A stretch of DNA of 64,000 bases, from the NCBI GenBank assembly GCA_900314845.1, contig OMWV01000037.1, forward strand, positions 124,001-188,000. Direction: 5' to 3'. Made by a program: the position numbers and the translations under genes. This document shows, in pieces, positions 21,762-30,212 of this stretch; position 1 is the stretch's first letter, and every line of letters starts with the position of its first letter. The DNA is from an uncultured Eubacteriales bacterium (lineage in GTDB: Bacteria > Bacillota > Clostridia > Lachnospirales > Lachnospiraceae). The notes beneath the pieces are model-generated. The model saw only the letters and a list, made by a program, of their open reading frames with translations. It did no database searches and was not told where the DNA came from.

Positions 21762-22796
21762 ATGGATCTTATCGGTCGTTCCGGAAGAGTTGAGATTGAT
21801 ATATTAAGGCCGGGAAACTATCCCCTGCCTCAGCTGCTGGATGAAGAGAATTTTGCCAGTCAGATGGAAGAGGAAGCCGAACCCTATCTGAACCGATTTA
21901 AGAAAACGGGAATGTTCGGAATGAGGAATGAACTCTATTACGAGATATTTCCCCAGCATCCCAACAAGGGAACTGTTGTGATCTGCCATGGATTAATGGA
22001 ATCAAGCCAGAAGTATCATGAACTGATCTACTATCTCCTGAAGGCAGGATTCCAGGCCGCTGTCTATGACCAGAGAGGTCACGGCAGGTCTGCCCGCTCA
22101 GGGCAAAGCCCTGATATCGTACATATCGATTCATTTGACGAGTATACCGATGACCTCCATTCCTTTATCACACAGATCATAGATGATGAGATGGTGACCC
22201 CCGCGGACCGCCTCTTTATTTTTGGTCATTCCTTTGGAGGAGCAGTTGCAGCAAAATATCTGGAAGACTATCCCGGCAGCTTTTTCAGGGCTATCCTCAA
22301 CTGTCCCATGTTCGAGATAGATTTCGGCTCTTTCCCTTCTCCCGCCCTGATGGCTCTTGAAACGCTTATGATCACCCTGCGGCAGGGAAACCGCAGGTGC
22401 ATAGGCCAGAGGCCGTTTGACAGAAGGCCCAACCCCGCCCGCAGCGGCGGCCGGTCTGAGTCACGGTATTTCTATTATCACGATATCCGGGTCAGGAACA
22501 AAGAATATCAGACTTCAGGCTTCGACTATTACTGGGCAAGAGAGATCACAAAGGCCGGGATCAATATATGCAGGAGCATCCAGGTGCAGAAGATCCGCTC
22601 TGACGTCCTTGTGATCATGGCAGGCCAGGACAATATAGCGGGAAGGCAGGCCCAGGAAGCATTTATCTCAAAGCTGAAATATGGAGCTGCTGTCCTGATC
22701 CCGGAGAGCAGGCACGAGACCTATACCGACCACAATAATGTTTTAGCCAGTTACCTGTCTCTTGTCATGTCATGGCTGGAAGGCAGCGCGCAGTAG
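21762..22796 (+). CDS. Alpha/beta hydrolase (lysophospholipase / monoacylglycerol lipase-like)
   Basis: 344 residues. A serine-hydrolase fold with the oxyanion strand VVICHGLMESSQKYHEL, the DQRGHGRS turn, nucleophile elbow GHSFGG (S157), and likely acid D290 (MAGQDN) and base H318 (ESRHET). This pattern is typical of bacterial PldB-like lysophospholipases. There is no signal peptide, so it is probably cytosolic. GGGAGG precedes the ATG. Substrate is not determinable from sequence. Confidence 0.85.
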   Translation: MDLIGRSGRVEIDILRPGNYPLPQLLDEENFASQMEEEAEPYLNRFKKTGMFGMRNELYYEIFPQHPNKGTVVICHGLMESSQKYHELIYYLLKAGFQAAVYDQRGHGRSARSGQSPDIVHIDSFDEYTDDLHSFITQIIDDEMVTPADRLFIFGHSFGGAVAAKYLEDYPGSFFRAILNCPMFEIDFGSFPSPALMALETLMITLRQGNRRCIGQRPFDRRPNPARSGGRSESRYFYYHDIRVRNKEYQTSGFDYYWAREITKAGINICRSIQVQKIRSDVLVIMAGQDNIAGRQAQEAFISKLKYGAAVLIPESRHETYTDHNNVLASYLSLVMSWLEGSAQ

Positions 22797-22802
22797 CGAT
22801 TT

Positions 22803-22841
22803 CCGGCGCTCTTCCTTTTTTGAGAGCGCCCGGCCTTGATT
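22803..22841 (+). terminator. Weak terminator after the hydrolase gene
   Basis: CCGGCGCTC pairs with GAGCGCCCGG (one bulge) around a T-rich loop. The downstream T run is broken, so the call is tentative; it overlaps the tRNA-Gly -35 box. Confidence 0.35.
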
Positions 22842-22864
22842 TTTCAAATATGATGTGCTATAAT
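22836..22864 (+). promoter_or_regulatory. Promoter of tRNA-Gly
   Basis: TTGATT (22836-22841), 17-base spacer, perfect TATAAT (22859-22864) with an extended TGC before it. Confidence 0.85.
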
Positions 22865-22873
22865 AACCGACAT

Positions 22874-22944
22874 GCAGCTATGGTTCATCGGTAGAACATC
22901 GGCTTCCCAAGCCGAAGAGGGGGGTTCGATTCCCCTTAGCTGCT
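22874..22944 (+). tRNA. tRNA-Gly (anticodon CCC)
   Basis: 71-base cloverleaf: acceptor GCAGCTA/TAGCTGC with discriminator T, D-arm GTTCATCGGTAGAAC, anticodon stem TCGGC/GCCGA with loop TTCCCAA (anticodon CCC), T-arm GGGGGTTCGATTCCCCT. No encoded CCA; a T run follows at once and may end transcription. Confidence 0.95.
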
Positions 22945-23017
22945 TTTTTATGCAAAAATATCCATGGCTCAGCCAGAATAAGATTCCGGCTGAATTTATT
23001 TTTCAAGGGAGGAAAAA

Positions 23018-24598
23018 ATGTACGATACACTTCTGACACTTCTCAGAGATGCCTGTATGCGATATAAAGAAAAGACAGTCTATAAAGACAGCAGCGGGCA
23101 GATGACATTCGGCCAGCTTGATGACCTGTCAGCCGCGGCGGGAGATTTTATTGCTTCCTTTATGGAGGAACGATACGGCTCAGACAGCCTGCGGCACCCG
23201 GTCGTCGTCATGACGGGAAGGAATATATTTACCCCTGCCTGCTACATAGGCGCCGCGAGGGCCGGCTGCTTTTACGCTCCCTGCGACGCAAAACTGCCCC
23301 GGCACAGACTGAATCAGATCCTGTCCGTAATAGATGCCCCTCTTATGATCGTGGAGAGGGCTTCCTACGAAAAGGCTGCAGCCCTTGATTTTTCCGGAAA
23401 GATCGTTGTCTATGAGGATATTCTCTCTGCTTACCGCAAGGATCAGGGCAGGGTAGATAAGAACAGGCTGGAGCGGATCAGCGGGCAGATCACGGAGACA
23501 GATCCCCTCTATGTGATATTCACATCCGGTTCGACAGGCGTGCCGAAGGGAGTTATCACAGCGCACCATTCCCTCATGTGCTATCTTGAGGATGTGAATG
23601 AAGTCCTGAGCCTGAATGAGAGCGACGTGCTGGGCAATCAGTCCCCCCTTGATTATATAGCCGCTATCCGGGATATGTATCTGCCTCTTATGAGCGGAGC
23701 CTGCACCTTCATCATCCCGGAAAATGAATTTGCCATGCCGGCAGTCCTCTTTGAGACGATCCGGCGCGAAAGCATTACTACGCTTTGCTGGAGCGCGGCC
23801 GGAGTAGAGATGGCCGCGCGGATGGGAGGATTTGACCTTGATATCCGGCTTCCCTTAAGGCGCGTGATATTCTCCGGATCTGTCATCTCCGGGAAATATC
23901 TGAGCCTGTGGCAGGAACATCTCCCGGACACTGTCTTCATCAACCAGTACGGCCCGACGGAGGCGACAGCTTCCTGTACATATTATATCGTCCGCGAAAA
24001 GGTCACGGAGGATACTGTACTCCCCATAGGCCGTCCTTACAGACACTACAGAGTATTTCTCCTGAGCATAGATGAAAAAGCGGAGAATGCCGCAAATGTC
24101 TGCGGCAAAAGAGAGCTGATCCTGACGCCGGGACAGGAGGGGGAGATCTGCGTTGCTGGCCCTGCCCTGGCCCTCGGCTATTATGGGAATCCGGAGAAAA
24201 CCGCGCAGTCATTTGTTCAGGACCCTCTCAATAAAAACTACAGAGACCTGATCTACAGGACAGGCGATATAGGAAGATGGAGGGAAGACGGGAATCTGGA
24301 ATTTCTGGGAAGAAGCGACCGGCAGATAAAACATCTGGGACACAGGATAGAACTGGATGAGATAGAGATAGAAGCTATGAAGGTCGAGGGGATCGATGAG
24401 TGCTGTGCCCTCTACAACAAGAAGAAAGAGCTTTTGTATCTTTTCTACAGCGGAGAGGCATCGGCAAGAGATATTGCCCTGCATTTCAGAGCACAGATGC
24501 CTGCTTTTATGGTCCCCCGCAGGATAAAACAGCTGGACGCTCTGCCCAAGCTGCCAAACGGAAAAAAGGATATGGCATCTCTTAAGGCGATGTTGTAG
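23018..24598 (+). CDS. Stand-alone AMP-forming adenylation enzyme (NRPS A-domain / DltA-like)
   Basis: 526 residues of the ANL superfamily, which activates a carboxylate as acyl-AMP and usually passes it to a thiol. Core motifs are intact: FTSGSTGVPKG (phosphate loop), NQYGPTEAT, YRTGDIGR, GRSDRQIKHLGHRIELDEIE and the C-terminal PNGKKD with the catalytic Lys. It lacks condensation, carrier and thioesterase domains, and no separate carrier-protein gene lies beside it. The substrate cannot be read with confidence; amino acid is more likely than fatty acid given the A8 motif. GGGAGG precedes ATG. It stands alone between tRNA-Gly and a bidirectional terminator. Confidence 0.8.
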   Translation: MYDTLLTLLRDACMRYKEKTVYKDSSGQMTFGQLDDLSAAAGDFIASFMEERYGSDSLRHPVVVMTGRNIFTPACYIGAARAGCFYAPCDAKLPRHRLNQILSVIDAPLMIVERASYEKAAALDFSGKIVVYEDILSAYRKDQGRVDKNRLERISGQITETDPLYVIFTSGSTGVPKGVITAHHSLMCYLEDVNEVLSLNESDVLGNQSPLDYIAAIRDMYLPLMSGACTFIIPENEFAMPAVLFETIRRESITTLCWSAAGVEMAARMGGFDLDIRLPLRRVIFSGSVISGKYLSLWQEHLPDTVFINQYGPTEATASCTYYIVREKVTEDTVLPIGRPYRHYRVFLLSIDEKAENAANVCGKRELILTPGQEGEICVAGPALALGYYGNPEKTAQSFVQDPLNKNYRDLIYRTGDIGRWREDGNLEFLGRSDRQIKHLGHRIELDEIEIEAMKVEGIDECCALYNKKKELLYLFYSGEASARDIALHFRAQMPAFMVPRRIKQLDALPKLPNGKKDMASLKAML

Positions 24599-24638
24599 AA
24601 AAAAATGCATGACCCGCCGGTGTGGTCATGCATTTTTT
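24599..24638. terminator. Bidirectional terminator between the ligase and que operons
   Basis: AAAAAATGCATGACC pairs with GGTCATGCATTTTTT; T runs on both strands serve the convergent gene ends. Confidence 0.9.
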
Positions 24639-24648
24639 ATACGCCAGC

Positions 24649-25140
24649 TTATCTGTTGTCAACTTTCTCGGGATAAAGGTCGTGATTCTCAAGCCGTCTC
24701 AGGGCAGCTTCCTCCCAGCGGGTGCCTTTTTTTCCGTAATTGCAGTAGGGATCAATAGATATGCCGCCGCGGGGGAGGAACTTTCCCCAGACTTCTATAT
24801 ATTTAGGATCCATGAGCCGGATCAGGTCTTCCATGATGATGTTCATGCAGTCCTCATGGAAATCTCCGTGATTTCGGAAACTGAAAAGATACAGCTTCAG
24901 AGACTTGCTCTCCACCATACGGTCAGAAGGTACATAAGAAATGGTAACCGAGCCGAAGTCGGGCTGGCCGGTTATGGGGCAGAGACTTGTAAACTCAGGA
25001 CAGTTGAATTTTACAAAATAATCGTGATCCTTGTGCTTGTTCTCAAATGTCTCCAAAACCTCGGGGGCATAGTTCAGATCATAATTGTTTGTCTTATTGC
25101 CGAGAAGTGTGATGCTTTTTTCTGTGCTTCTGTCGCTCAT
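24649..25140 (-). CDS. queF: NADPH-dependent 7-cyano-7-deazaguanine reductase
   Basis: 163 residues, the short unimodular QueF of the tunnelling fold. Reduces preQ0 to preQ1 with two NADPH. The catalytic Cys lies in [12 protein letters not shown] (C54) with the conserved Asp at 61; the QueF motif [17 protein letters not shown] is present. Last gene of the operon, 14 bases after queC. Confidence 0.96.
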   Translation of the reverse strand: MSDRSTEKSITLLGNKTNNYDLNYAPEVLETFENKHKDHDYFVKFNCPEFTSLCPITGQPDFGSVTISYVPSDRMVESKSLKLYLFSFRNHGDFHEDCMNIIMEDLIRLMDPKYIEVWGKFLPRGGISIDPYCNYGKKGTRWEEAALRRLENHDLYPEKVDNR

Positions 25141-25154
25141 CGCTATCGCCTTTC

Positions 25155-25859
25155 TTAGGATCGATCCATCTTTTCATAGCGGGCCAGCGCAGGATCAGGC
25201 ACGCCGTTCGCCGCAAATGCTCTGGCCCTGTCTATACAGGTCCCGCATTTGCCGCAGGGCCTGTCGCCGCCCTCGTAGCAGCTCCAGGTCAGCTCATAGG
25301 GCACACCAAGTTCAAGACCTTTTGCTACAATCTGTGCCTTGTTCATCTCTATAAAGGGAGCTTCAAGCTTAAGCTGCTTACCGCTTCCCTCCCAGACAGC
25401 CGTATTCATGGCAGACCAGAAGGCCTGGCTGCAGTCCGGATAGGCGTTGCCTGCCGCGTCATCCATATGGGCTCCGTAGTAGATCTCAGAGCAGCTTCTG
25501 GAGAGGGCTATGCTGGCCGCCGTTGAAATAAAAAGGCCATTGCGGAAAGGAACATAGGTCGAGACCGGATTCCCCTGGCTGTTTTTCAGCTGTTCTTCGT
25601 AGGACTGTTCAGGAACATCCTTGTCAGAATGAGAGAGAAGAGAACAATCGCTGAATGTGAAAATAGAAGAAAGATCCATATGGATCAGCTCAACGCCGTA
25701 ATAGTCAGCAACCTCCCGTGAGGACAAGATTTCTTTTTCATGCCTCTGGCCATAGCTGATGCAAAGTGCCAGGCACTGGTCAGCCCCGTATTTTTTTACG
25801 GCAAGACCCAGGCAGGTCGTGCTGTCAACGCCGCCGCTCGCTAAAACAAGTGCTTTCAT
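25155..25859 (-). CDS. queC: 7-cyano-7-deazaguanine synthase
   Basis: 234 residues. ATP-dependent conversion of CDG to preQ0. The PP-loop is SGGVDS (residues 8-13); a C-terminal zinc-binding cluster reads [15 protein letters not shown]. Length and N terminus ([10 protein letters not shown]) are typical. The gap to folE upstream is 32 bases. Confidence 0.97.
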   Translation of the reverse strand: MKALVLASGGVDSTTCLGLAVKKYGADQCLALCISYGQRHEKEILSSREVADYYGVELIHMDLSSIFTFSDCSLLSHSDKDVPEQSYEEQLKNSQGNPVSTYVPFRNGLFISTAASIALSRSCSEIYYGAHMDDAAGNAYPDCSQAFWSAMNTAVWEGSGKQLKLEAPFIEMNKAQIVAKGLELGVPYELTWSCYEGGDRPCGKCGTCIDRARAFAANGVPDPALARYEKMDRS

Positions 25860-25891
25860 ATATATTTTCCTTTCTGAAAATTCTGCTGTGC

Positions 25892-26470
25892 CTACAGAAA
25901 CAGTCTCATCTGAAGAGAAGTATCTTCCTTGAATCTGCCGGTAAATGTCGTTGTTACCGTCTTGGCACCGGGCCTTTTTATCCCTCTTGCCGTCATGCAG
26001 CTGTGGCAGCCCTCTATCCTGACTCCGACAGAATCTGAACCGGTGATCTCTGAGATGATCTGGGCTATATCCGAACCGATCCGCTCCTGCAGCTGCAGCC
26101 TCTTGCCCACCATATCAGCGATCCTGGCTATCTTGGAAAGGCCGATCACCTTGCCGCAGGGGATATAGGCTACGCTTACTTTCATATCGTACATCAAAGC
26201 CATATGGTGCTCGCAGTAGCTGAAGATATCAATATCCCGCACGATGACCATGTCGTCCAGACCGTATTCCAGACCGCATTTTTCATTAAATGTCTTATCA
26301 AACATCTGAGCGATCTCATGATTTGTATAATTCATCCCGTCGAAGACTTCCGTGCACATCCTGGCGACCCGCTCCGGCGTATCCTTGAGCCCTTCTCTCT
26401 CCGGATCGTCGCCCAGAGCCTCAATGATACCGCGTATATGCTTTTTTATCGCTTCCTGATCTATTGCCAT
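25892..26470 (-). CDS. folE: GTP cyclohydrolase I
   Basis: 192 residues. Converts GTP to 7,8-dihydroneopterin triphosphate. Zinc ligands appear in [10 protein letters not shown] and [10 protein letters not shown]; the family start DTPERVARM is visible. Because it sits inside the que operon, this copy supplies QueD for queuosine and perhaps also folate; whether another folE exists cannot be told from the window. Confidence 0.96.
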   Translation of the reverse strand: MAIDQEAIKKHIRGIIEALGDDPEREGLKDTPERVARMCTEVFDGMNYTNHEIAQMFDKTFNEKCGLEYGLDDMVIVRDIDIFSYCEHHMALMYDMKVSVAYIPCGKVIGLSKIARIADMVGKRLQLQERIGSDIAQIISEITGSDSVGVRIEGCHSCMTARGIKRPGAKTVTTTFTGRFKEDTSLQMRLFL

Positions 26471-26482
26471 ATGAAATACCCC

Positions 26483-27166
26483 CTAGACTCCGCGCATGTC
26501 AGGATCCCAGATGATCTTGTGGATCTGAAGCTGGAGGCTGACACCGTTCATGGTCTTATTTTTCATAAATTCTACTATTTCCGCAGGTTCTATCCTGCCG
26601 TATACCGGGCTTAAAAATGTACGGCACCGGCTCGTAAGCTTATATTTTTCTATGATCTGTGCAGCTCTCTCACAGTCGTCTATACTGCCTGCGACAAATT
26701 TCACGCTGTCCCAGGCCTGCAGGCAGCTGAAATTTGACGTCAGCATATGGCTTTCCATGCCGCTGCCGGCCAGCTTGTAATCCATATTAAAAGAGATCAG
26801 CCGGCTGCTGCCCCGCATCCGGGCAAATTGTTTCAGGTCAATACTCCCATTTGTCTCTATCTCTGTATGGATGCCGTTTCCGCACAAAAGAGCCAGAAGT
26901 TCTCCGCTGGCAGGCCAGAGGAGAGGTTCTCCGCCGGTCAGAGTCACATTGCGGATCCCCGTATCAAGAACGCTTTTTAAGACTTCCTCCGGGCTCATAA
27001 GCCTGCCGGGACAGGAGGGAGAACAGGCCCAGAGTGTATCGCAGTAACTGCAGCGCAGATTGCATCCCCTGAGTCTCACAAAAACAGAGAGCTGGCCGGA
27101 CAGCGGCCCCTCGCCGTTCACACTGGTGAATATCTCCACGACAGCAAGTTTATCCCCCCTGCTCAT
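26483..27166 (-). CDS. queE: 7-carboxy-7-deazaguanine synthase (radical SAM)
   Basis: 227 residues. Radical-SAM ring contraction of 6-carboxy-tetrahydropterin to CDG. The cluster motif CNLRCSYC gives C35, C39, C42, followed by DTLWAC and the SAM-binding TGGEPLL. The N-terminal VNGEGPLSG motif is typical. It overlaps queD by 4 bases. Confidence 0.95.
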   Translation of the reverse strand: MSRGDKLAVVEIFTSVNGEGPLSGQLSVFVRLRGCNLRCSYCDTLWACSPSCPGRLMSPEEVLKSVLDTGIRNVTLTGGEPLLWPASGELLALLCGNGIHTEIETNGSIDLKQFARMRGSSRLISFNMDYKLAGSGMESHMLTSNFSCLQAWDSVKFVAGSIDDCERAAQIIEKYKLTSRCRTFLSPVYGRIEPAEIVEFMKNKTMNGVSLQLQIHKIIWDPDMRGV

Positions 27167-27597
27167 CTTACGAATTCCTCAGGCATATAGGAAGCCGAAT
27201 TCTCTCTTGTCTCATATACGGTTGTTCTGTATACCCTGTATCCTTTTTCTGAGATCTTTTTATAAAAATAGAAGGCCAGGCGCTCAGAAGTGGGGCGGAA
27301 GGGAAATTCTACTATCTTTATCTTCTCATCGGCAAGCGCCGCCATCGTCGATGCCATAAGGCTGCCCTTCTCAATGATCAGCGCGTGGTCCAGGGCGTCG
27401 GCCTCAGCCTTTAAGTCCCTCTTCAGGGCAGAAAAGTCGAAGATCATATCTCTTGTCTGGCCTTCCCCGTCAAGATCTTCCCTGCAGATCTCAACGATCA
27501 CCTGCCATTCGTGCCCGTGGATATTGCGGCATTTTCCTTCATAATCAGCCAGAAAATGCGCCGAGTCAAAACTGCATTCTGTTCTCAGAAAATACAT
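27163..27597 (-). CDS. queD: 6-carboxy-5,6,7,8-tetrahydropterin synthase
   Basis: 144 residues, PTPS family. Converts dihydroneopterin triphosphate to CPH4. Zinc ligands H14 (DSAHF), H27 and H29 (NIHGHEW), catalytic C23 (GKCRN). First gene of the operon queD-queE-folE-queC-queF; AAAGGAGATCG lies before the ATG on the minus strand. Confidence 0.95.
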   Translation of the reverse strand: MYFLRTECSFDSAHFLADYEGKCRNIHGHEWQVIVEICREDLDGEGQTRDMIFDFSALKRDLKAEADALDHALIIEKGSLMASTMAALADEKIKIVEFPFRPTSERLAFYFYKKISEKGYRVYRTTVYETRENSASYMPEEFVR

Positions 27598-27647
27598 CTA
27601 TCGATCTCCTTTTCTCATTCAGCCGCCGAAAGAAGCGGTACATATAA

Positions 27648-27681
27648 TAAGAAAGCCGTCTGCATTGCTGCAAGGCGGCTT
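27648..27681 (-). terminator. Hairpin with T-rich tail in the que leader (possible expression platform)
   Basis: On the minus strand AAGCCG pairs with CGGCTT, with an inner TGCA/TGCA stem and GCAA loop, then TCTTATT. It lies between the candidate aptamer and the queD ribosome site, as expected of a regulated terminator, although the T run is imperfect. Confidence 0.5.
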
Positions 27682-27701
27682 ATGTGCTGTAAAAACAAAA
27701 G

Positions 27702-27745
27702 CCCTGGTTTTTTTTAATGACAGGATGGTGCAAGCGAACTGTCCT
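27702..27745 (-). ncRNA. Candidate preQ1 riboswitch aptamer
   Basis: Directly after the predicted start site, GACAG pairs with CTGTC around a loop starting TTC and containing CACC, followed by an A-rich tail (TTAAAAAAAACC) and AGGG. This small hairpin plus A-rich 3' tail at the 5' end of a que mRNA is the layout of class I preQ1 riboswitches. The loop is a few bases longer than the usual consensus and the pseudoknot is not clear-cut, so this is a candidate only. Confidence 0.45.
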
Positions 27746-27750
27746 TAAAT

Positions 27751-27779
27751 GTTATAGCATCCGCCTGGCCTCATGTCAA
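27751..27779 (-). promoter_or_regulatory. Promoter of the que operon
   Basis: Minus strand TTGACA (27779-27774), 17-base spacer, TATAAC (27756-27751) with an extended TGC. The rest of the gap up to 27900 carries only the start region of the divergent isochorismatase gene; a TTGACT box near 27815 may serve that gene but its -10 is unclear. Confidence 0.85.
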
Positions 27780-27900
27780 TCAGGAGCCCTGCTTTTTTCA
27801 ATTGTCTATGGAATTTGACTGGAAAATAAGTTATGATATCTACAGTCATGATGGTCCCGCATTTGCGTGCAGGACCAGATTTATTCAGGAGGACAGACAT

Positions 27901-28443
27901 ATGAGCAAATATCTTGTTGTTATCGACATGCAGAAGGATTTTATAGACGGAGTACTGGGAACAAAGGAAGCCAGGGAGCTTGCCCCCAGACTGATAGAAA
28001 AGGTAAAGAATTTTCAGGGGCCGGTCATGTTCACCAGGGATACCCATGACGAAGACTATCTGCAGACACAGGAGGGGACCAGGCTCCCGGTACTGCACTG
28101 CGTAAGGGATACAGACGGCTGGCAGCTGCTGCAGGAGCTTGCCGATTACGCCCAGGAGAAGCACAGCCTGATATTTGATAAGGGCACATTCGGGTCTGCC
28201 AATCTTGCCGGCTGCCTTTCCGGCATAGACAGGGTCGTCCATATAGATGAGGTAGAGCTGATCGGGGTCTGTACAGACCTCTGCGTTATCTCGAATGCCA
28301 TGATGCTCAAGGCAGCGCTTCCCGAGACAAGGATCACGGTAAATGCGTCCCTCTGTGCCGGATCCGATCCGCATAAACACGATATCGCCCTGGAAGCCAT
28401 GAAGGCCTGCCAGATAGATATCATAGATGATAAGGAACAGTGA
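27901..28443 (+). CDS. Isochorismatase-family cysteine hydrolase (nicotinamidase-like)
   Basis: 180 residues. The catalytic triad of the family is visible: D9 (VVIDMQKDF), K94 (IFDKGTFGS) and C128 in GVCTDLCV. Closest by motif to nicotinamidases, which return nicotinamide to NAD+ synthesis as nicotinate, but the family hydrolyses several amides and vinyl ethers, so the substrate is left open. GGAGG at 27887-27891 selects ATG 27901 over an earlier in-frame start at 27802. Its stop codon nearly touches the next gene. Confidence 0.82.
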   Translation: MSKYLVVIDMQKDFIDGVLGTKEARELAPRLIEKVKNFQGPVMFTRDTHDEDYLQTQEGTRLPVLHCVRDTDGWQLLQELADYAQEKHSLIFDKGTFGSANLAGCLSGIDRVVHIDEVELIGVCTDLCVISNAMMLKAALPETRITVNASLCAGSDPHKHDIALEAMKACQIDIIDDKEQ

Positions 28444-28445
28444 TC

Positions 28446-30086
28446 ATGGGGAAAACAGACAGGATTTTGTCTGGGGGAATCACCCGCAGGAGAAAGATCG
28501 TGATCCTGATCCTCCTGCTTATCGTAATTGCGGCAGTATTCGCGCAGATCATATTTCGGCCCGACAGAAAGGCAGATCTTAAGGTCGTTGTCAGCGGCGG
28601 AGTTCAGGGAAGACTCACCTATGAAAAGGGCAGAAGTCTGGGCTATGAAGGGATCAGTTCCCTGAAGACGGGCAGAAACGTCCTGCTGCTGGACGCAGGA
28701 GACTGTCTGGGCGGAAGCGAAAGCGCGGAGACAGGAGAAGGCCTGGGCGTGATAAATATCATGAATCAGGCCGGTTACGATGCCATGGTCCCGGGCAGAC
28801 TTGATTTTGTCTACGGGACAGATGCCCTGGGCAAGCTGCGCTCTCAATCGCATTTTCCCATCATTGCCGCCAATATAAAAGAGGCATCCGGCAGATCTTA
28901 TTTTGAAGATTATACGATAATGAATGTAGACGGAGTCCGCATAGGCCTGACCGGAGTGACAGGCGCGCTCAGCTCCGAGACGGCCAAAAGTGAAGATCTG
29001 ACGATAGAAGATCCGTCCAGGGCTGTTGAGGAAGCGATAAAAAAGATGGGCAGGAATGTTGATGCTGTTATCGTTCTCGCTAACATATATGATGACGCTG
29101 AACTTTCCCAGATCGCATCCCTGGACAATGTTGCTGCCGTTATCCAGCCGGCTTCGGATAAAGCTTCCAAAAAGAAGAAGGGATCGGCTCTTATTGTATC
29201 ACCCGGACGCTATGGCAGCAGCGCGGCTGTCCTTGACGTGAATGTGACAAGGGATAAAGCATCAGTAAAAGCATCATTTGCGGATACGTCCGATATAAGC
29301 GAGCCGGAAAAGGATTCCTCTACCAGGCAGGCTGTTGAAAAATGTCTGGCCGATATGCAGGATAAGGCATCAGAGAAGATCGGCACCATAAAGATCAGCC
29401 AGGAAAAGACGGATGCCGGTCTTGAGACGGAAGCCGTGACAGAGGCAGAGACCGCCGCACAGACAGATGAGAGCTCAGGGGAGACATCTCAGTCAGAGAC
29501 AAAGACCGCGAAAGCGGCTGTTCACAATGAAGAAACCCCGACCGGTGATTATGTGGCTGATGCCATGGTGGCTGCCGGCTCTAAGTACGGAGTGAAGGCA
29601 GCTCTTATCAAAGACAGTGATATAAAGGGAACTCTCAGATCCGGCGACGTTTACAGAGGAGATCTGAATGCTCTTTTTGACGATGATCTTTACATGGTCG
29701 TGTGCAGGATCACAGGCGGGCAGCTGAGAAATATACTGGAAGACAGCTTCAGGGATTTCCCCAAGGCAGCTGATTTTCTGCAGGTTTCAGGCCTTACGTT
29801 CACATATCAGAGCGGAACAGATATAGGAAGTTCTGTTTCCGATGTCACGATAGATTTCCGGGAACTCCAGGACGCTCAGACATATACTGTCGCCCTGACC
29901 AGTGATATTGCAAAAAGCTTTGGACTTGATTCAAAAAACAGCGGCAAAACGATTCCCATGATGAGTATGGGAAACACACTCTGTTCCTACGTCTCCGGCA
30001 GGGGAGGCAGCCAGAGCGCTGAGGCTGAGACTTCCGCGGAAGGCGAGAGCTCTGAAGACGAGTCTGAAAGGATAAATATTCAATAG
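28446..30086 (+). CDS. Membrane-anchored 5'-nucleotidase-like protein with lost metal ligands
   Basis: 546 residues. A basic N terminus (RRRK) and a 20-residue hydrophobic helix (about 16-35) anchor it, with the rest outside. Residues 40-280 follow the UshA-type metallophosphoesterase fold and 360-530 the 5'-nucleotidase C-terminal domain. The metal motifs are replaced: D-x-H is G-x-Q (SGGVQG), GNHE is GRLD, the later His is Asn (LANIYDD) and GHTH is QPAS; only the GD of LLLDAGD survives. It is therefore probably a non-catalytic binding protein. An Ala/Glu/Thr-rich linker joins the domains and a similar acidic tail ends it. AAGGAA selects ATG 28446 over GTG 28440. Confidence 0.75.
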   Translation: MGKTDRILSGGITRRRKIVILILLLIVIAAVFAQIIFRPDRKADLKVVVSGGVQGRLTYEKGRSLGYEGISSLKTGRNVLLLDAGDCLGGSESAETGEGLGVINIMNQAGYDAMVPGRLDFVYGTDALGKLRSQSHFPIIAANIKEASGRSYFEDYTIMNVDGVRIGLTGVTGALSSETAKSEDLTIEDPSRAVEEAIKKMGRNVDAVIVLANIYDDAELSQIASLDNVAAVIQPASDKASKKKKGSALIVSPGRYGSSAAVLDVNVTRDKASVKASFADTSDISEPEKDSSTRQAVEKCLADMQDKASEKIGTIKISQEKTDAGLETEAVTEAETAAQTDESSGETSQSETKTAKAAVHNEETPTGDYVADAMVAAGSKYGVKAALIKDSDIKGTLRSGDVYRGDLNALFDDDLYMVVCRITGGQLRNILEDSFRDFPKAADFLQVSGLTFTYQSGTDIGSSVSDVTIDFRELQDAQTYTVALTSDIAKSFGLDSKNSGKTIPMMSMGNTLCSYVSGRGGSQSAEAETSAEGESSEDESERINIQ

Positions 30087-30115
30087 AGTTTGCTTATGCC
30101 GCAGGAAATTTACAC

Positions 30116-30144
30116 TTGTCTATGCATATGAAATGGTGTAAAAT
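30116..30144 (+). promoter_or_regulatory. Promoter of uppP
   Basis: TTGTCT (30116-30121), 17-base spacer, TAAAAT (30139-30144). Confidence 0.6.
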
Positions 30145-30212
30145 CAAGTATGAGCACGGCGGCCGAAAGTCTTCTGAAGCCGCTGGATTTTTGTATTAGT
30201 GGAGGAATTGCG

